Source: Guptibacillus spartinae
Lineage (GTDB): Bacteria > Bacillota > Bacilli > Bacillales > Guptibacillaceae
NCBI RefSeq assembly: GCF_028610625.1
Contig: NZ_JAQQWU010000006.1
Coordinates: forward strand, 62,001-126,000
DNA length: 64,000 nucleotides
Direction: 5' to 3'
The translations under genes were made by a program, and so were the position numbers. Positions within the stretch are counted from its first letter, which is position 1. Every line of letters starts with the position of its first letter. Below are positions 26,904-34,613 of the stretch, in pieces. The notes below the pieces were generated by a model that was not told the DNA's origin, made no database searches, and saw only the letters and a list, made by a program, of their open reading frames with translations.

Positions 26904-27590
26904 ATGAAACCAATACTTGAGACGTTTGAAGAAGCGGTACGTGAGGTGCAGGACGGAGCAACTATTCTAGTTGGTGGTTTTGGTTTAGTCGGTATACCAG
27001 AAAATTTAATTCTAGCATTAAAAGAAAAAGGAACTAAGGACTTAACCGTTATTTCAAATAATTGTGGAGTGGATGACTGGGGGCTCGGGCTGCTTCTAAA
27101 GAATAAACAGATTAAAAAAATGATTGGTTCCTATGTTGGAGAGAACAAAGAATTTGAAAGACAGGTGCTTTCAGGAGAATTGGAGGTGGAGCTTATACCT
27201 CAAGGAACACTGGCAGAACGGATTAGAGCAGGTGGCGCGGGAATTCCAGCGTTTTATACGCCTGCTGGTGTCGGAACTCCGATTGCAGAAGGAAAGGAAG
27301 TAAGGTCTTTTAATGGAAAAGAATACTTGTTGGAGGAAGCGATCCAAGCTGATTTCTCATTTGTTCGTGCACTTAAAGGAGATATCATGGGGAATTTAGT
27401 CTACAACAAAACGGCTCGAAACTTTAACCCTATGATTGCAGCCGCAGGGAAAGTAACGGTTGCTGAAGTGGAAGAGTTAGTTGATATTGGTGAATTAGAA
27501 CCAGATCAAATTCATACTCCAAGTATTTATGTTCAGAAGGTAATTATTGGGGAGCAGCAAAAGAAGATCGAGCGATTAACAACGCGATAG
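26904..27590 (+). CDS. scoA: 3-oxoacid CoA-transferase subunit A
   Basis: Alpha subunit of a family I CoA transferase that activates acetoacetate with CoA from succinyl-CoA (or another acyl-CoA). 228 residues with the CoA-binding glycine-rich [13 protein letters not shown] near the N-terminus, [16 protein letters not shown] in the middle and [17 protein letters not shown] in the C-terminal half. Strong AGGAGGG ribosome binding site; only ten bases separate it from scoB. The acyl donor is inferred from the gene neighbourhood. Confidence 0.92.
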   Translation: MKPILETFEEAVREVQDGATILVGGFGLVGIPENLILALKEKGTKDLTVISNNCGVDDWGLGLLLKNKQIKKMIGSYVGENKEFERQVLSGELEVELIPQGTLAERIRAGGAGIPAFYTPAGVGTPIAEGKEVRSFNGKEYLLEEAIQADFSFVRALKGDIMGNLVYNKTARNFNPMIAAAGKVTVAEVEELVDIGELEPDQIHTPSIYVQKVIIGEQQKKIERLTTR

Positions 27591-27600
27591 GAGGCTAAGA

Positions 27601-28269
27601 ATGGTGAAAGTAGATAAAGCAGCAGTTCGTGAAAAGATTGCAAGACGTGCTGAGAAAGAAATTCTGGACGGGTCATACGTCAATCTAGGAATTGGAATGC
27701 CAACAATGGTAGCTAACTACATTCCAGATGGGAAAAAAATTGTTCTTCAGTCGGAAAATGGTCTTCTTGGAATTGGACCATATCCTACGGAAGGAGAAGT
27801 GGACCCGGACTTAATTAATGCAGGGAAAGAGACAGTAACTGCTATGCAAGGAGCTGCGTATTTTGATAGTGCTGAATCATTTGCTATGATTCGAGGCGGC
27901 CATATTGATGTAGCAATATTAGGTGGTATGGAAGTTTCAAAGGATGGAGACCTTGCGAATTGGATGATCCCTGGAAAGATGATTAAAGGGATGGGAGGAG
28001 CAATGGATCTCGTTCACGGAGCGAAACGAATTGTAGTCATTATGGATCACGTTAATAAAAATGGTGAACCTAAAATTCTAAATTCTTGCAGTCTCCCTCT
28101 CACCGGTAAAGGTGTAGTGAATCGCATCATAACAGATCGAGCTGTCTTTGACATTACTAAAGAAGGACTTGTCTTAAAAGAAGTGGCCAATGGCTATAGT
28201 ATTGAGGATATTAAAGGTTCAACCGAACCAGAATTGATCATCAATGATCCAGTGCTAGAAGCTTTTTAA
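27601..28269 (+). CDS. scoB: 3-oxoacid CoA-transferase subunit B
   Basis: Beta subunit carrying the catalytic glutamate: Glu52 in LQSENGLLGIG, which forms the glutamyl-CoA thioester. 222 residues, with GIGMPTMVANYIP, MIRGGHIDVAILGGMEV and the C-terminal CSLPLTGKGVVNRIITD all as expected for the family. AGGAGG ribosome binding site. With scoA and the thiolase it turns acetoacetate into acetyl-CoA. Confidence 0.93.
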   Translation: MVKVDKAAVREKIARRAEKEILDGSYVNLGIGMPTMVANYIPDGKKIVLQSENGLLGIGPYPTEGEVDPDLINAGKETVTAMQGAAYFDSAESFAMIRGGHIDVAILGGMEVSKDGDLANWMIPGKMIKGMGGAMDLVHGAKRIVVIMDHVNKNGEPKILNSCSLPLTGKGVVNRIITDRAVFDITKEGLVLKEVANGYSIEDIKGSTEPELIINDPVLEAF

Positions 28270-28292
28270 CTTCATTTTAAATGTAAGAAAGT

Positions 28293-28327
28293 AGAAAGAG
28301 CGCAGTCAAATGACTGTGCTCTTTCTT
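28293..28327. terminator. bidirectional terminator between scoB and the aldo/keto reductase
   Basis: Sixteen-base stem, AGAAAGAGCGCAGTCA (28293-28308) against TGACTGTGCTCTTTCT (28311-28326) with one wobble pair and loop AA. T-rich on the plus side; it ends six bases from the stop of the convergent gene. Confidence 0.85.
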
Positions 28328-28332
28328 ATTTA

Positions 28333-29244
28333 TTAACGGTGTTTATCGTAGACATTCAATTTTGATACCGCTTGGATACTTTGAACTTCTTCAGGTGTTA
28401 AAGCTGGAGCGTTTTGGGCGGTAAGGTTCGCAAGCAGCTGCTCACTCCGACTAGCCCCTGGAATAACGGTTGCTACCGCAGGATGAGCAAGAGCATATCT
28501 TAGCGCCGTTTGAGTTAAATTACGCTGATCTCCCTTTATCTCAGAAAGCTGCTTTACTGTTTCAATAACATCGAATTTGGAATAGCCTAGAAAACCATCT
28601 TCTTTTACTTTTTCTGTGTATTGATCTGTTAACATTCCTTTAGCGAGAGGACCTCTGGCAATAACGCTGATATTATTGTCGTGCAATAAATCGAGCATTT
28701 CTTCTTCGGGACGACGATCAAGAATACTGTATTGCATCATCACTGAAGCGATAGAAGATTTTTTTACGTATTCTCGAATGACATTTGGTCGAATGCTAGA
28801 TATTCCATATTCGACAATCAGACCTTCTTCTTTTAACTCTTCAAATGCTTCAATTGTTTCATCAATAGGGTCTTCCATCGTTCCACCATGTAGTTGAAAA
28901 AGGTCAATATGATCCGTTTTCAAACGTCTTAAACTATCTTTTAAAGCTGCTTTAATATGCTTTTTAGAAGGATCCCAATACCAACCTTCTTTTCCTTCTT
29001 CAAAATGATTGCCTGCTTTTGTTGCAAGCACAACAGAATCTCTACGATCACGTAAAGCTTCTCCTACAATTTCTTCGTTTAAGCCAAAGTCATACAAGTC
29101 TGCCGTATCGATAAAGGTAACCCCATTATCGATCGCCTCGTGAATGAGTGAAATAGCTTTCGTTCGATCTGTACCTAACGACATGGTACCTAGTCCAATT
29201 TCGCTTACGTGAAGCTTTGATTTCCCAAGTTGATTGCTTTTCAT
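28333..29244 (-). CDS. aldo/keto reductase, YqkF-like
   Basis: NADPH-dependent oxidoreductase of the aldo/keto reductase family, 303 residues. Catalytic tetrad regions are visible: DTADLYDFGLNEEIVGEAL (Asp, Tyr), LATKAG (Lys) and HIDLFQLHGG (His). The C-terminal IPGASRSEQLLANL is the cofactor-phosphate binding region. Its place before mciZ-nudF matches B. subtilis yqkF. GGGGAGG lies 12 bases from the ATG. Physiological substrate unknown. Confidence 0.9.
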   Translation of the reverse strand: MKSNQLGKSKLHVSEIGLGTMSLGTDRTKAISLIHEAIDNGVTFIDTADLYDFGLNEEIVGEALRDRRDSVVLATKAGNHFEEGKEGWYWDPSKKHIKAALKDSLRRLKTDHIDLFQLHGGTMEDPIDETIEAFEELKEEGLIVEYGISSIRPNVIREYVKKSSIASVMMQYSILDRRPEEEMLDLLHDNNISVIARGPLAKGMLTDQYTEKVKEDGFLGYSKFDVIETVKQLSEIKGDQRNLTQTALRYALAHPAVATVIPGASRSEQLLANLTAQNAPALTPEEVQSIQAVSKLNVYDKHR

Positions 29245-29382
29245 AACGAAACATTCCTCCCCTAATTAAGTCTATCTTAAGTGTATCGTGAGAGAAGGTT
29301 TCTCGCCAATGATATGCTAAATAACTGTGTCTTGTCACCTGTGAGATCGCTTGCTATAGTTAAGAGAATTAGGAGGGGTAGC

Positions 29383-29922
29383 ATGACGAATGAAGCGTTA
29401 CTAATTATTGATATGAGCAATGATTTTATTCATGATCAAGGAGGACTTACTTCAGGAATAGTAGGACAGGAAATTGTTCCAAATATTATTACGCTTGCAA
29501 ATGAATTCCTTGAAGAAGGAAAAGAAGTTGTTATCTGTATGGATGCTCACGAAGAAAACGATGAGCACTTTACGATATGGCCAGTACATAATGTAATCGG
29601 GACGTGGGGGCAAGAATTGTACGGGGAATTGAAAGAGTGGTTTGAAGAAAATCAAAATCGTGCACAAGTAACCTATGTCCCAAAACCTGAATATGATGCT
29701 TTTTACAATACAAAATTAGAAGAGATTTTAACTTCTAAAAAAATAAAGACTGTTCATCTTTCAGGAGTATGTACAGATATTTGTGATTTCCTAACCGCAT
29801 ATGGCGCCTATGCGAGAGGCTTTCATACCGTTGCTCAAAGTTCTTGTATGGCTACATTTACTGAACATCATGATGTTTTTCTTCAACAAATGAAAAATAT
29901 TTTCAAAACAGAAATACGGTAA
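29383..29922 (+). CDS. isochorismatase-family cysteine hydrolase
   Basis: Cysteine hydrolase of the isochorismatase/nicotinamidase superfamily, 179 residues. The catalytic triad regions are ALLIIDMSNDFI (Asp), YVPKPEYDAFYNT (Lys in VPKP) and LSGVCTDICDFLTAYGAY (Cys). The VCTDICD and the acidic metal-site region resemble the pyrazinamidase/nicotinamidase branch, but the substrate cannot be fixed. ATG at 29383 is five bases after AGGAGGGG; upstream in-frame codons lack a ribosome binding site. Confidence 0.85.
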   Translation: MTNEALLIIDMSNDFIHDQGGLTSGIVGQEIVPNIITLANEFLEEGKEVVICMDAHEENDEHFTIWPVHNVIGTWGQELYGELKEWFEENQNRAQVTYVPKPEYDAFYNTKLEEILTSKKIKTVHLSGVCTDICDFLTAYGAYARGFHTVAQSSCMATFTEHHDVFLQQMKNIFKTEIR

Positions 29923-29927
29923 ATGAT

Positions 29928-29957
29928 AAACGCTGCCTTCCAATAGGCAGCGTTTTT
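29928..29957. terminator. terminator between the cysteine hydrolase and mciZ-like genes
   Basis: Stem AAACGCTGCC / GGCAGCGTTT (29928-29937 / 29946-29955), eight-base loop, T-run. It is symmetric, with AAA on the minus side, and lies four bases after mciZ, so it may serve both. Confidence 0.85.
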
Positions 29958-29960
29958 GAT

Positions 29961-30119
29961 TTATTGAATTAACCTAAGATGTGATTTTGTACGGACAGCT
30001 GGAGCGTGGATCCATTCTTCAATTGTTTCATAATGATTCATATAATGTCTGATCATTAATTGAATTTGCTTTGGCTTTCCAACCATTGTTACACCATTCG
30101 GCTGAATATAAACTTTCAT
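29961..30119 (-). CDS. mciZ: MciZ-like FtsZ inhibitor peptide
   Basis: A 52-residue peptide whose first 40 residues follow the pattern of B. subtilis MciZ (mother-cell inhibitor of FtsZ): MKVYIQPNGVTMVGKPKQIQ, then a helix and E-WIHAP. MciZ caps FtsZ filaments and blocks Z-ring formation in the mother cell during sporulation. The ATG has AGGAGG nine bases upstream (30129-30134). Position between the YqkF-like reductase and nudF is as in B. subtilis. It is about 12 residues longer than the 40-residue B. subtilis peptide, ending AVRTKSHLRLIQ. A sigma-E promoter would be expected; none was convincing. Confidence 0.8.
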   Translation of the reverse strand: MKVYIQPNGVTMVGKPKQIQLMIRHYMNHYETIEEWIHAPAVRTKSHLRLIQ

Positions 30120-30226
30120 AACCAGAACCTCCTAAATAGTTCGATACTGCCTTTCACTATTATTTGTCTTATGTGATAGACTTTATGTATCGATTTGAAT
30201 TTTTAGAACCAGGAGATGATGAACGA

Positions 30227-30769
30227 ATGGACCATTTATATGAAAAGACCTTGCACTCAGAAACGATTTATGAAGGTCGAATTATTGACGTAAGAGTAGA
30301 GGATGTTCAGTTACCGAATGGAAAACAAAGTAAGCGCGAGCTAATTGATCATCCTGGAGCAGTTGCAATTATTGCCCAAACCCCGGATGAAAAAATATTA
30401 GCTGTTAGGCAATACCGCAAAGCTCTTGGCAAAGCAATTGTAGAAATTCCAGCCGGTAAACTTGAACAGGGAGAAGCGCCTGAGGTAACGGCTGTTCGTG
30501 AGTTAGAAGAAGAAACGGGTTATACATGCGAAAAGCTGGAAAAGGTAATTTCATTTTATACATCTCCTGGATTTGCTAATGAACTTGTTCATTTGTACGT
30601 TGCAAAAGGATTGTCCAAAAAGGGAGATCAGTCGGCTGATGAAGATGAATTTCTTGATTTGCTCCATCTTTCACTAGAAGAAATGGAGGAGATGCTAGTC
30701 ACACAGGAAATCCATGACGCAAAAACGGCATACGCACTTCTGTATTTAAATATGAAGCGATCGAAATGA
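30227..30769 (+). CDS. nudF: ADP-ribose pyrophosphatase (Nudix)
   Basis: Hydrolyses ADP-ribose to AMP and ribose 5-phosphate. 180 residues, close to the B. subtilis length. The Nudix box is complete (GKLEQGE, seven residues, RELEEETGY, about residues 84-106), preceded by VRQYRKALGKAIVEIPAG, typical of the ADP-ribose branch. The start at MDHLYEKTL is chosen by homology of length and AGGAG at 30211; the frame is open upstream to 30164. Its stop overlaps the next start as ATGA. Confidence 0.9.
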   Translation: MDHLYEKTLHSETIYEGRIIDVRVEDVQLPNGKQSKRELIDHPGAVAIIAQTPDEKILAVRQYRKALGKAIVEIPAGKLEQGEAPEVTAVRELEEETGYTCEKLEKVISFYTSPGFANELVHLYVAKGLSKKGDQSADEDEFLDLLHLSLEEMEEMLVTQEIHDAKTAYALLYLNMKRSK

Positions 30770-31920
30770 ATTCATGTTACGCTGACTTCCATATTCATAT
30801 CGGGAGAACTAAGTCTAACAAACCAGTCAAAATAACAGGGTCTAAGTCTTTGACCCTTTCTTCTATTTTAAAAGAGGCACAAACAAGAAAAGGTTTGGAT
30901 ATGATAGGCGTGATTGATTGTCACGTTCCTGAAGTAATAGCTGAAATAGAAGAGTCCATAGTTAGTGGCTTTGCTCACGAATTGAGAGATGGTGGAATTC
31001 GCTTTAGTTCACTTACTCTCATTTTAGGAACTGAAATTGAAATCTATGATGAAAATTGTCATGGTCCTATTCACGTACTAGTGTATTTGCCGGATTTAGC
31101 AAAAATGAAACATTTTTCAGAATGGCTAAAGCACCGCATGAAAAATATTACACTTAGCTCACAGCGAATATACGAAAAAGCAGTGGTTATTCAAGAGAAA
31201 ACAAGAGAACTCGGGGGAATATTTATTCCTGCTCATGTATTCACCCCATTTAAGAGTGTTTATGGTAAAGGGGTTCATCAGTCTATGAGTGAGGTCTTTG
31301 ATCTTAATCAAATTGACGGGATTGAACTTGGACTTTCTTCAAATACGAAAATGGCAGACCAAATCCATGAACTTCACAAGTTTCCCTATTTAACAAATTC
31401 TGACGCCCATTCTTTACAAAAAATAGCCAGAGAATACCAGCTTGTCACCGTAAAAGAGGCTTCATTTCTCGAGTGGAAGAAAGCTTTAAACGATGAGGAA
31501 GGAAGAAGGATTAAAGCGAATTTTGGCTTGAGCCCCAAACTCGGTAAGTATTACGTAACCATTTGTTCTAGGTGTCACACCCCTGTTCATCAGATACCTT
31601 GCGAAACTTGTGGTGGTCAGGAAGTTGTGAAAGGAGTCTCGAATCGAATTCAAGAATTGAGTTCTCCCGTCACGTCAACTGAACGGCCACCTTACATTCA
31701 CCACATACCTTTAGATTTTCTTCCTGGTCTTGGTCCAAAAACTTTTGAGCGACTTTTAATGATATTTGGCACCGAAATGAATATTCTCCATCATGTTTCC
31801 GAGAGTGATTTGGCTGAAGTAGTGGGGAAAACACTCGCTCACCTCATTGTTCTTTCTAGGAGTGGAGAACTTGATATTAAGCAAGGCGGTGGGGGGACTT
31901 TTGGAAAAGTGATCTATTAA
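30766..31920 (+). CDS. endonuclease Q-like PHP-family nuclease
   Basis: 384 residues with an N-terminal PHP metal-dependent domain (DFHIHIG, VIDCHVPE, GTEIEI, IPAHVFTPF, TNSDAHS), a Cys4-type zinc ribbon (CSRCHTPVHQIPCETC, near residue 269) and a C-terminal helix-hairpin-helix-like segment (DFLPGLGPKTFERLL). This matches EndoQ, which cuts DNA 5' of deaminated bases such as uracil and hypoxanthine. It is coupled to nudF by a four-base overlap. Activity is inferred from the family; a general nucleotide/DNA-hygiene link with nudF is plausible. Confidence 0.85.
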   Translation: MNSCYADFHIHIGRTKSNKPVKITGSKSLTLSSILKEAQTRKGLDMIGVIDCHVPEVIAEIEESIVSGFAHELRDGGIRFSSLTLILGTEIEIYDENCHGPIHVLVYLPDLAKMKHFSEWLKHRMKNITLSSQRIYEKAVVIQEKTRELGGIFIPAHVFTPFKSVYGKGVHQSMSEVFDLNQIDGIELGLSSNTKMADQIHELHKFPYLTNSDAHSLQKIAREYQLVTVKEASFLEWKKALNDEEGRRIKANFGLSPKLGKYYVTICSRCHTPVHQIPCETCGGQEVVKGVSNRIQELSSPVTSTERPPYIHHIPLDFLPGLGPKTFERLLMIFGTEMNILHHVSESDLAEVVGKTLAHLIVLSRSGELDIKQGGGGTFGKVIY

Positions 31921-31941
31921 AAGAGATAATCTATCGATCAG

Positions 31942-31970
31942 TCATACGCTTCCCTCTCAATTCATAGACT
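31942..31970 (+). promoter_or_regulatory. sigma-E-type promoter of spoIIM
   Basis: TCATACG (31942-31948), 14-base spacer, CATAGACT (31963-31970). The -10 matches 7 of 8 positions of CATACAHT and the -35 matches 5 of 7 of KMATATT. spoIIM is sigma-E-dependent in B. subtilis, so the position is as expected. Confidence 0.65.
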
Positions 31971-32001
31971 TTATCAAAGGTGGTATGAAGGGGGAAGTCG
32001 A

Positions 32002-32643
32002 ATGAACCGGAGTAGACGTTTAAAACAAATGATATCCGCTCACCTATCAGATCAGTTATCGCTCTACACATTTATCGCTGTTTTATTTCTGATGGGAATT
32101 GTGTTTGGAGCTGTTATTGTAAATAGTTTAAGCTTTACTCAAAAAGAAGACCTCGCCGTTTATTTAAGTCGTTTTTTTGGACAAGTATCCGACGGACAAT
32201 TTGCAACATCTTCTGAAATGTTTCAGCAGAGTCTCACTCATTATGCGAAGTATATCGGTTTGATGTGGCTTCTTGGTCTTACTATTATTGGTCTTCCTAT
32301 CGTATTAGTTATGCTTTTTCTGAAAGGGATCGTTGTGGGCTTTACTGTCGGATTTCTTGTTAACCAAATGAGCTGGAAAGGTTTTATGTTAGCTTTCGTT
32401 TCTGTGTTCCCTCAAAATATCCTAGCGGTGCCCGTCATGATTGTTGTAGCAACTGCTTCCTTAACATTTTCACTTAGACTTATGAAACAATTATTTATGA
32501 AAAGACGGGTAGAACCTCTTCTTCCTCCATTTCTAAGATTTTCAGGAATGATCCTATGTGCACTAGGGGTTTTATGTGTGGCCGCCTGGTTTGAAGCTTA
32601 CCTCTCCCCAGGATTAATAAAGGCAGTAATAGATATGAAATGA
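32002..32643 (+). CDS. spoIIM: stage II sporulation protein M
   Basis: Membrane protein of the SpoIID-SpoIIM-SpoIIP complex that drives septal peptidoglycan degradation and engulfment of the forespore. 213 residues with about five hydrophobic segments; the family-typical central region GLMWLLGLTIIGLPIVLVMLFLKGIVVGFTVGFLV is intact. ATG with GGGGGAAG upstream. It sits between the EndoQ gene and fur as in B. subtilis, with its own sigma-E-type promoter. Confidence 0.93.
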   Translation: MNRSRRLKQMISAHLSDQLSLYTFIAVLFLMGIVFGAVIVNSLSFTQKEDLAVYLSRFFGQVSDGQFATSSEMFQQSLTHYAKYIGLMWLLGLTIIGLPIVLVMLFLKGIVVGFTVGFLVNQMSWKGFMLAFVSVFPQNILAVPVMIVVATASLTFSLRLMKQLFMKRRVEPLLPPFLRFSGMILCALGVLCVAAWFEAYLSPGLIKAVIDMK

Positions 32644-32703
32644 AATTAAAATCATTATCATCTAGGAATGATTCTGTTTTTGGGTTGATAATGATTTTAA
32701 TTT
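32643..32703. promoter_or_regulatory. mirrored Fur/PerR-like boxes upstream of fur
   Basis: AAATTAAAATCATTATCA (32643-32660) is the exact reverse complement of TGATAATGATTTTAATTT (32686-32703). Each arm contains a 7-1-7 box matching 12 of 14 positions of both the Fur (TGATAATNATTATCA) and PerR (TTATAATNATTATAA) consensus. The right arm touches the -35 of the fur promoter. The pair could also fold as a hairpin ending spoIIM transcription. Confidence 0.65.
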
Positions 32704-32730
32704 GACACCCTTTTCCCTACTGCTTATAAT
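32702..32730 (+). promoter_or_regulatory. consensus sigma-A promoter of fur
   Basis: TTGACA (32702-32707), 17-base spacer, TATAAT (32725-32730): a perfect sigma-A promoter, 34 bases before the fur ATG and immediately after the mirrored operator boxes. Confidence 0.9.
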
Positions 32731-32764
32731 GAAAATGGCATCGATCGAGGGAGGGAAATGGGAC

Positions 32765-33244
32765 ATGGAAAGCAGAATCGATCGAATTAAAAAACATCTT
32801 CATTCTCAAAGCTACAAATTAACACCGCAACGAGAAGCAACCGTGCGTGTTCTTCTTGAGAACGAAGAAGATCATTTAAGTGCAGAAGATGTGTATTTAC
32901 TTGTGAAAGAGAAATCCCCTGAAATTGGCTTAGCGACAGTCTATCGGACGCTTGAACTATTAGCTGAATTGAAAATTGTTGATAAAATCAACTTTGGTGA
33001 TGGTGTGTCCAGATTTGATTTAAGACAAGAAGGCGCTGCCCATTTTCACCATCACCTTGTTTGCATTGAGTGTGGTGCAGTGGACGAAATTCAGGAAGAT
33101 TTACTTGGAGATGTAGAAAAAGTAGTTGAAAACGATTGGAACTTTAAGATTAAAGATCATCGACTAACGTTTCATGGAATCTGTTATCGCTGTCAAAAGC
33201 AGGAAGATAAAGAGCCTACCGAACAAGCAATTAACCATACTTAA
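32765..33244 (+). CDS. fur: ferric uptake regulator
   Basis: Iron-responsive transcriptional repressor, 159 residues. N-terminal winged helix with LTPQREATVRVLLEN and GLATVYRTLELL; the C-terminal metal/dimer domain has HFHHHLVCIECG and a second Cys pair CYRC for structural zinc. The ATG at 32765 is preceded by GAGGGAGGG. Among Fur, PerR and Zur, Fur is preferred because of its place between spoIIM and yqzK-xerD, as in B. subtilis. A perfect promoter under tandem Fur/PerR-like boxes suggests strong but autoregulated or PerR-controlled expression. Confidence 0.92.
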   Translation: MESRIDRIKKHLHSQSYKLTPQREATVRVLLENEEDHLSAEDVYLLVKEKSPEIGLATVYRTLELLAELKIVDKINFGDGVSRFDLRQEGAAHFHHHLVCIECGAVDEIQEDLLGDVEKVVENDWNFKIKDHRLTFHGICYRCQKQEDKEPTEQAINHT

Positions 33245-33339
33245 TAGTTTTAACAACTTTTATGACCCTATAAATCCTAACGATGTATAAAAATCTCCAT
33301 CTCTGGCATATCTTTTACTAGAGATGGAGGTGCGTTAGA

Positions 33340-33567
33340 TTGAAACAGGGTCTATTGCTTGTGTTAGATACAATGAAAGTTTTCTTGCTTTTTACTGGAT
33401 GTACTTTACTATTTTACTTTGGCATTCTCTGGGTAAATCAAGAATACCAGAATTACCATCGTTATGATGTGCCACAAGGAAAAGCGGTGAAAGTCGTTCA
33501 GATGGAATCGAATACTCAGCACACTTTCCTTGAAAGGCTCAATTTGTTTTACCAGATTGGTGAATAA
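33340..33567 (+). CDS. yqzK: YqzK-family membrane protein (DUF4227)
   Basis: Short protein of 75 residues with one N-terminal membrane helix (about 6-30) and an extracytoplasmic tail containing [12 protein letters not shown]. It is recognised as YqzK by sequence and by its place between fur and xerD. The function is unknown. Start TTG; its GGAGG is inside the right arm of a hairpin (33295-33329), which may restrict translation. Confidence 0.82.
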   Translation: MKQGLLLVLDTMKVFLLFTGCTLLFYFGILWVNQEYQNYHRYDVPQGKAVKVVQMESNTQHTFLERLNLFYQIGE

Positions 33568-33580
33568 AGGAGCGTTTGCA

Positions 33581-34471
33581 ATGGAAGATCAGGTACAGGA
33601 TTTTTTGCATTATTTAATTGTTGAACGGAGCCTGTCCAAAAATACGCTCGATGCATACAGGAGAGACCTGGCTCAATATTTAAAGTATTTACACGAAATT
33701 GAAAAGATATCTTCTTTTAATGACGTCAGGCGCATGCATATTGTGAACTACCTTTATGCTCTTAGAGACAGCGGGAAAGCATCCACTACAGTTGCTAGAA
33801 ATATTGCCTCGATACGTGCCTTTCATCAATTTCTACTTCGAGAAAAAGCTACTGAACAGGACCCTTCTGTACATATAGAAACACCAAAGACAGAGCGGAA
33901 GTTACCAAAAATCCTTTCAACTGCAGAAGTAGAACAATTATTAGAGGCGCCAGATTATTCTACACCGTTTGGTAAACGAGATCGTGCCATGCTAGAGGTT
34001 TTGTATGCAACCGGTTTACGTGTTAGCGAACTGATCGATTTAAAAATGGAAGATATCCATTTATCAATGGGGTTTATTCGAACAATTGGGAAAGGAAATA
34101 AAGAACGAATTGTTCCTTTAGGTAAAATGGCAAGAGATGCCCTTACCACGTATCTTGATGAGGGTAGAGGTCAGTTAATGAAGAAGAATCGAACCGATAT
34201 GTTGTTTTTGAATCATCGAGGTGAGAGCCTATCAAGACAGGGGTTCTGGAAAATTCTCAAAAAGCTAGCCATACAAGCAAACATAACAAAACCTCTTACG
34301 CCACATACGTTAAGGCATTCGTTTGCTACTCATTTATTAGAAAATGGTGCTGATTTGAGAGCTGTACAAGAACTTCTTGGACATGCCGATATTTCTACGA
34401 CACAGATCTATACACATGTAACAAAAGCAAGGCTGAAGGATATCTATTCTACCTATCATCCTCGCGCTTAA
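33581..34471 (+). CDS. xerD: site-specific tyrosine recombinase XerD
   Basis: Resolves chromosome dimers at dif together with XerC (CodV). 296 residues, the standard length. N-terminal SAM-like domain ([24 protein letters not shown]), catalytic domain with Arg in [24 protein letters not shown] (His, Arg), LLGHADIS (His) and the nucleophile in IYTHV. ATG at 33581 lies eight bases after AAGGAG, 13 bases after yqzK; the longer frame from 33530 is discarded. Confidence 0.95.
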   Translation: MEDQVQDFLHYLIVERSLSKNTLDAYRRDLAQYLKYLHEIEKISSFNDVRRMHIVNYLYALRDSGKASTTVARNIASIRAFHQFLLREKATEQDPSVHIETPKTERKLPKILSTAEVEQLLEAPDYSTPFGKRDRAMLEVLYATGLRVSELIDLKMEDIHLSMGFIRTIGKGNKERIVPLGKMARDALTTYLDEGRGQLMKKNRTDMLFLNHRGESLSRQGFWKILKKLAIQANITKPLTPHTLRHSFATHLLENGADLRAVQELLGHADISTTQIYTHVTKARLKDIYSTYHPRA

Positions 34472-34485
34472 TAACGGCACCCCCC

Positions 34486-34524
34486 AGAAAAAGGTCTGGT
34501 CTCTGGCCAGATTTTTCTTTTTTT
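34486..34524 (+). terminator. terminator of xerD
   Basis: Imperfect stem AGAAAAAGGTCTGG (34486-34499) against CCAGATTTTTCT (34507-34518) with a GG bulge, seven-base loop, then a T-rich run. Confidence 0.6.
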
Positions 34525-34613
34525 CTGCTTTCGTAAACGCATTCACATAGGTGTTTTTTGTTTTTTCAAGGGAATAATAAATTTGAATGGATCATGGAAC
34601 GAGGAGGATAAAT

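Noticed and set aside
30120-30226. sigma-E promoter for the mciZ-like gene
   Set aside because: Candidate -10 elements match only five or six of eight positions and lack a spaced -35.
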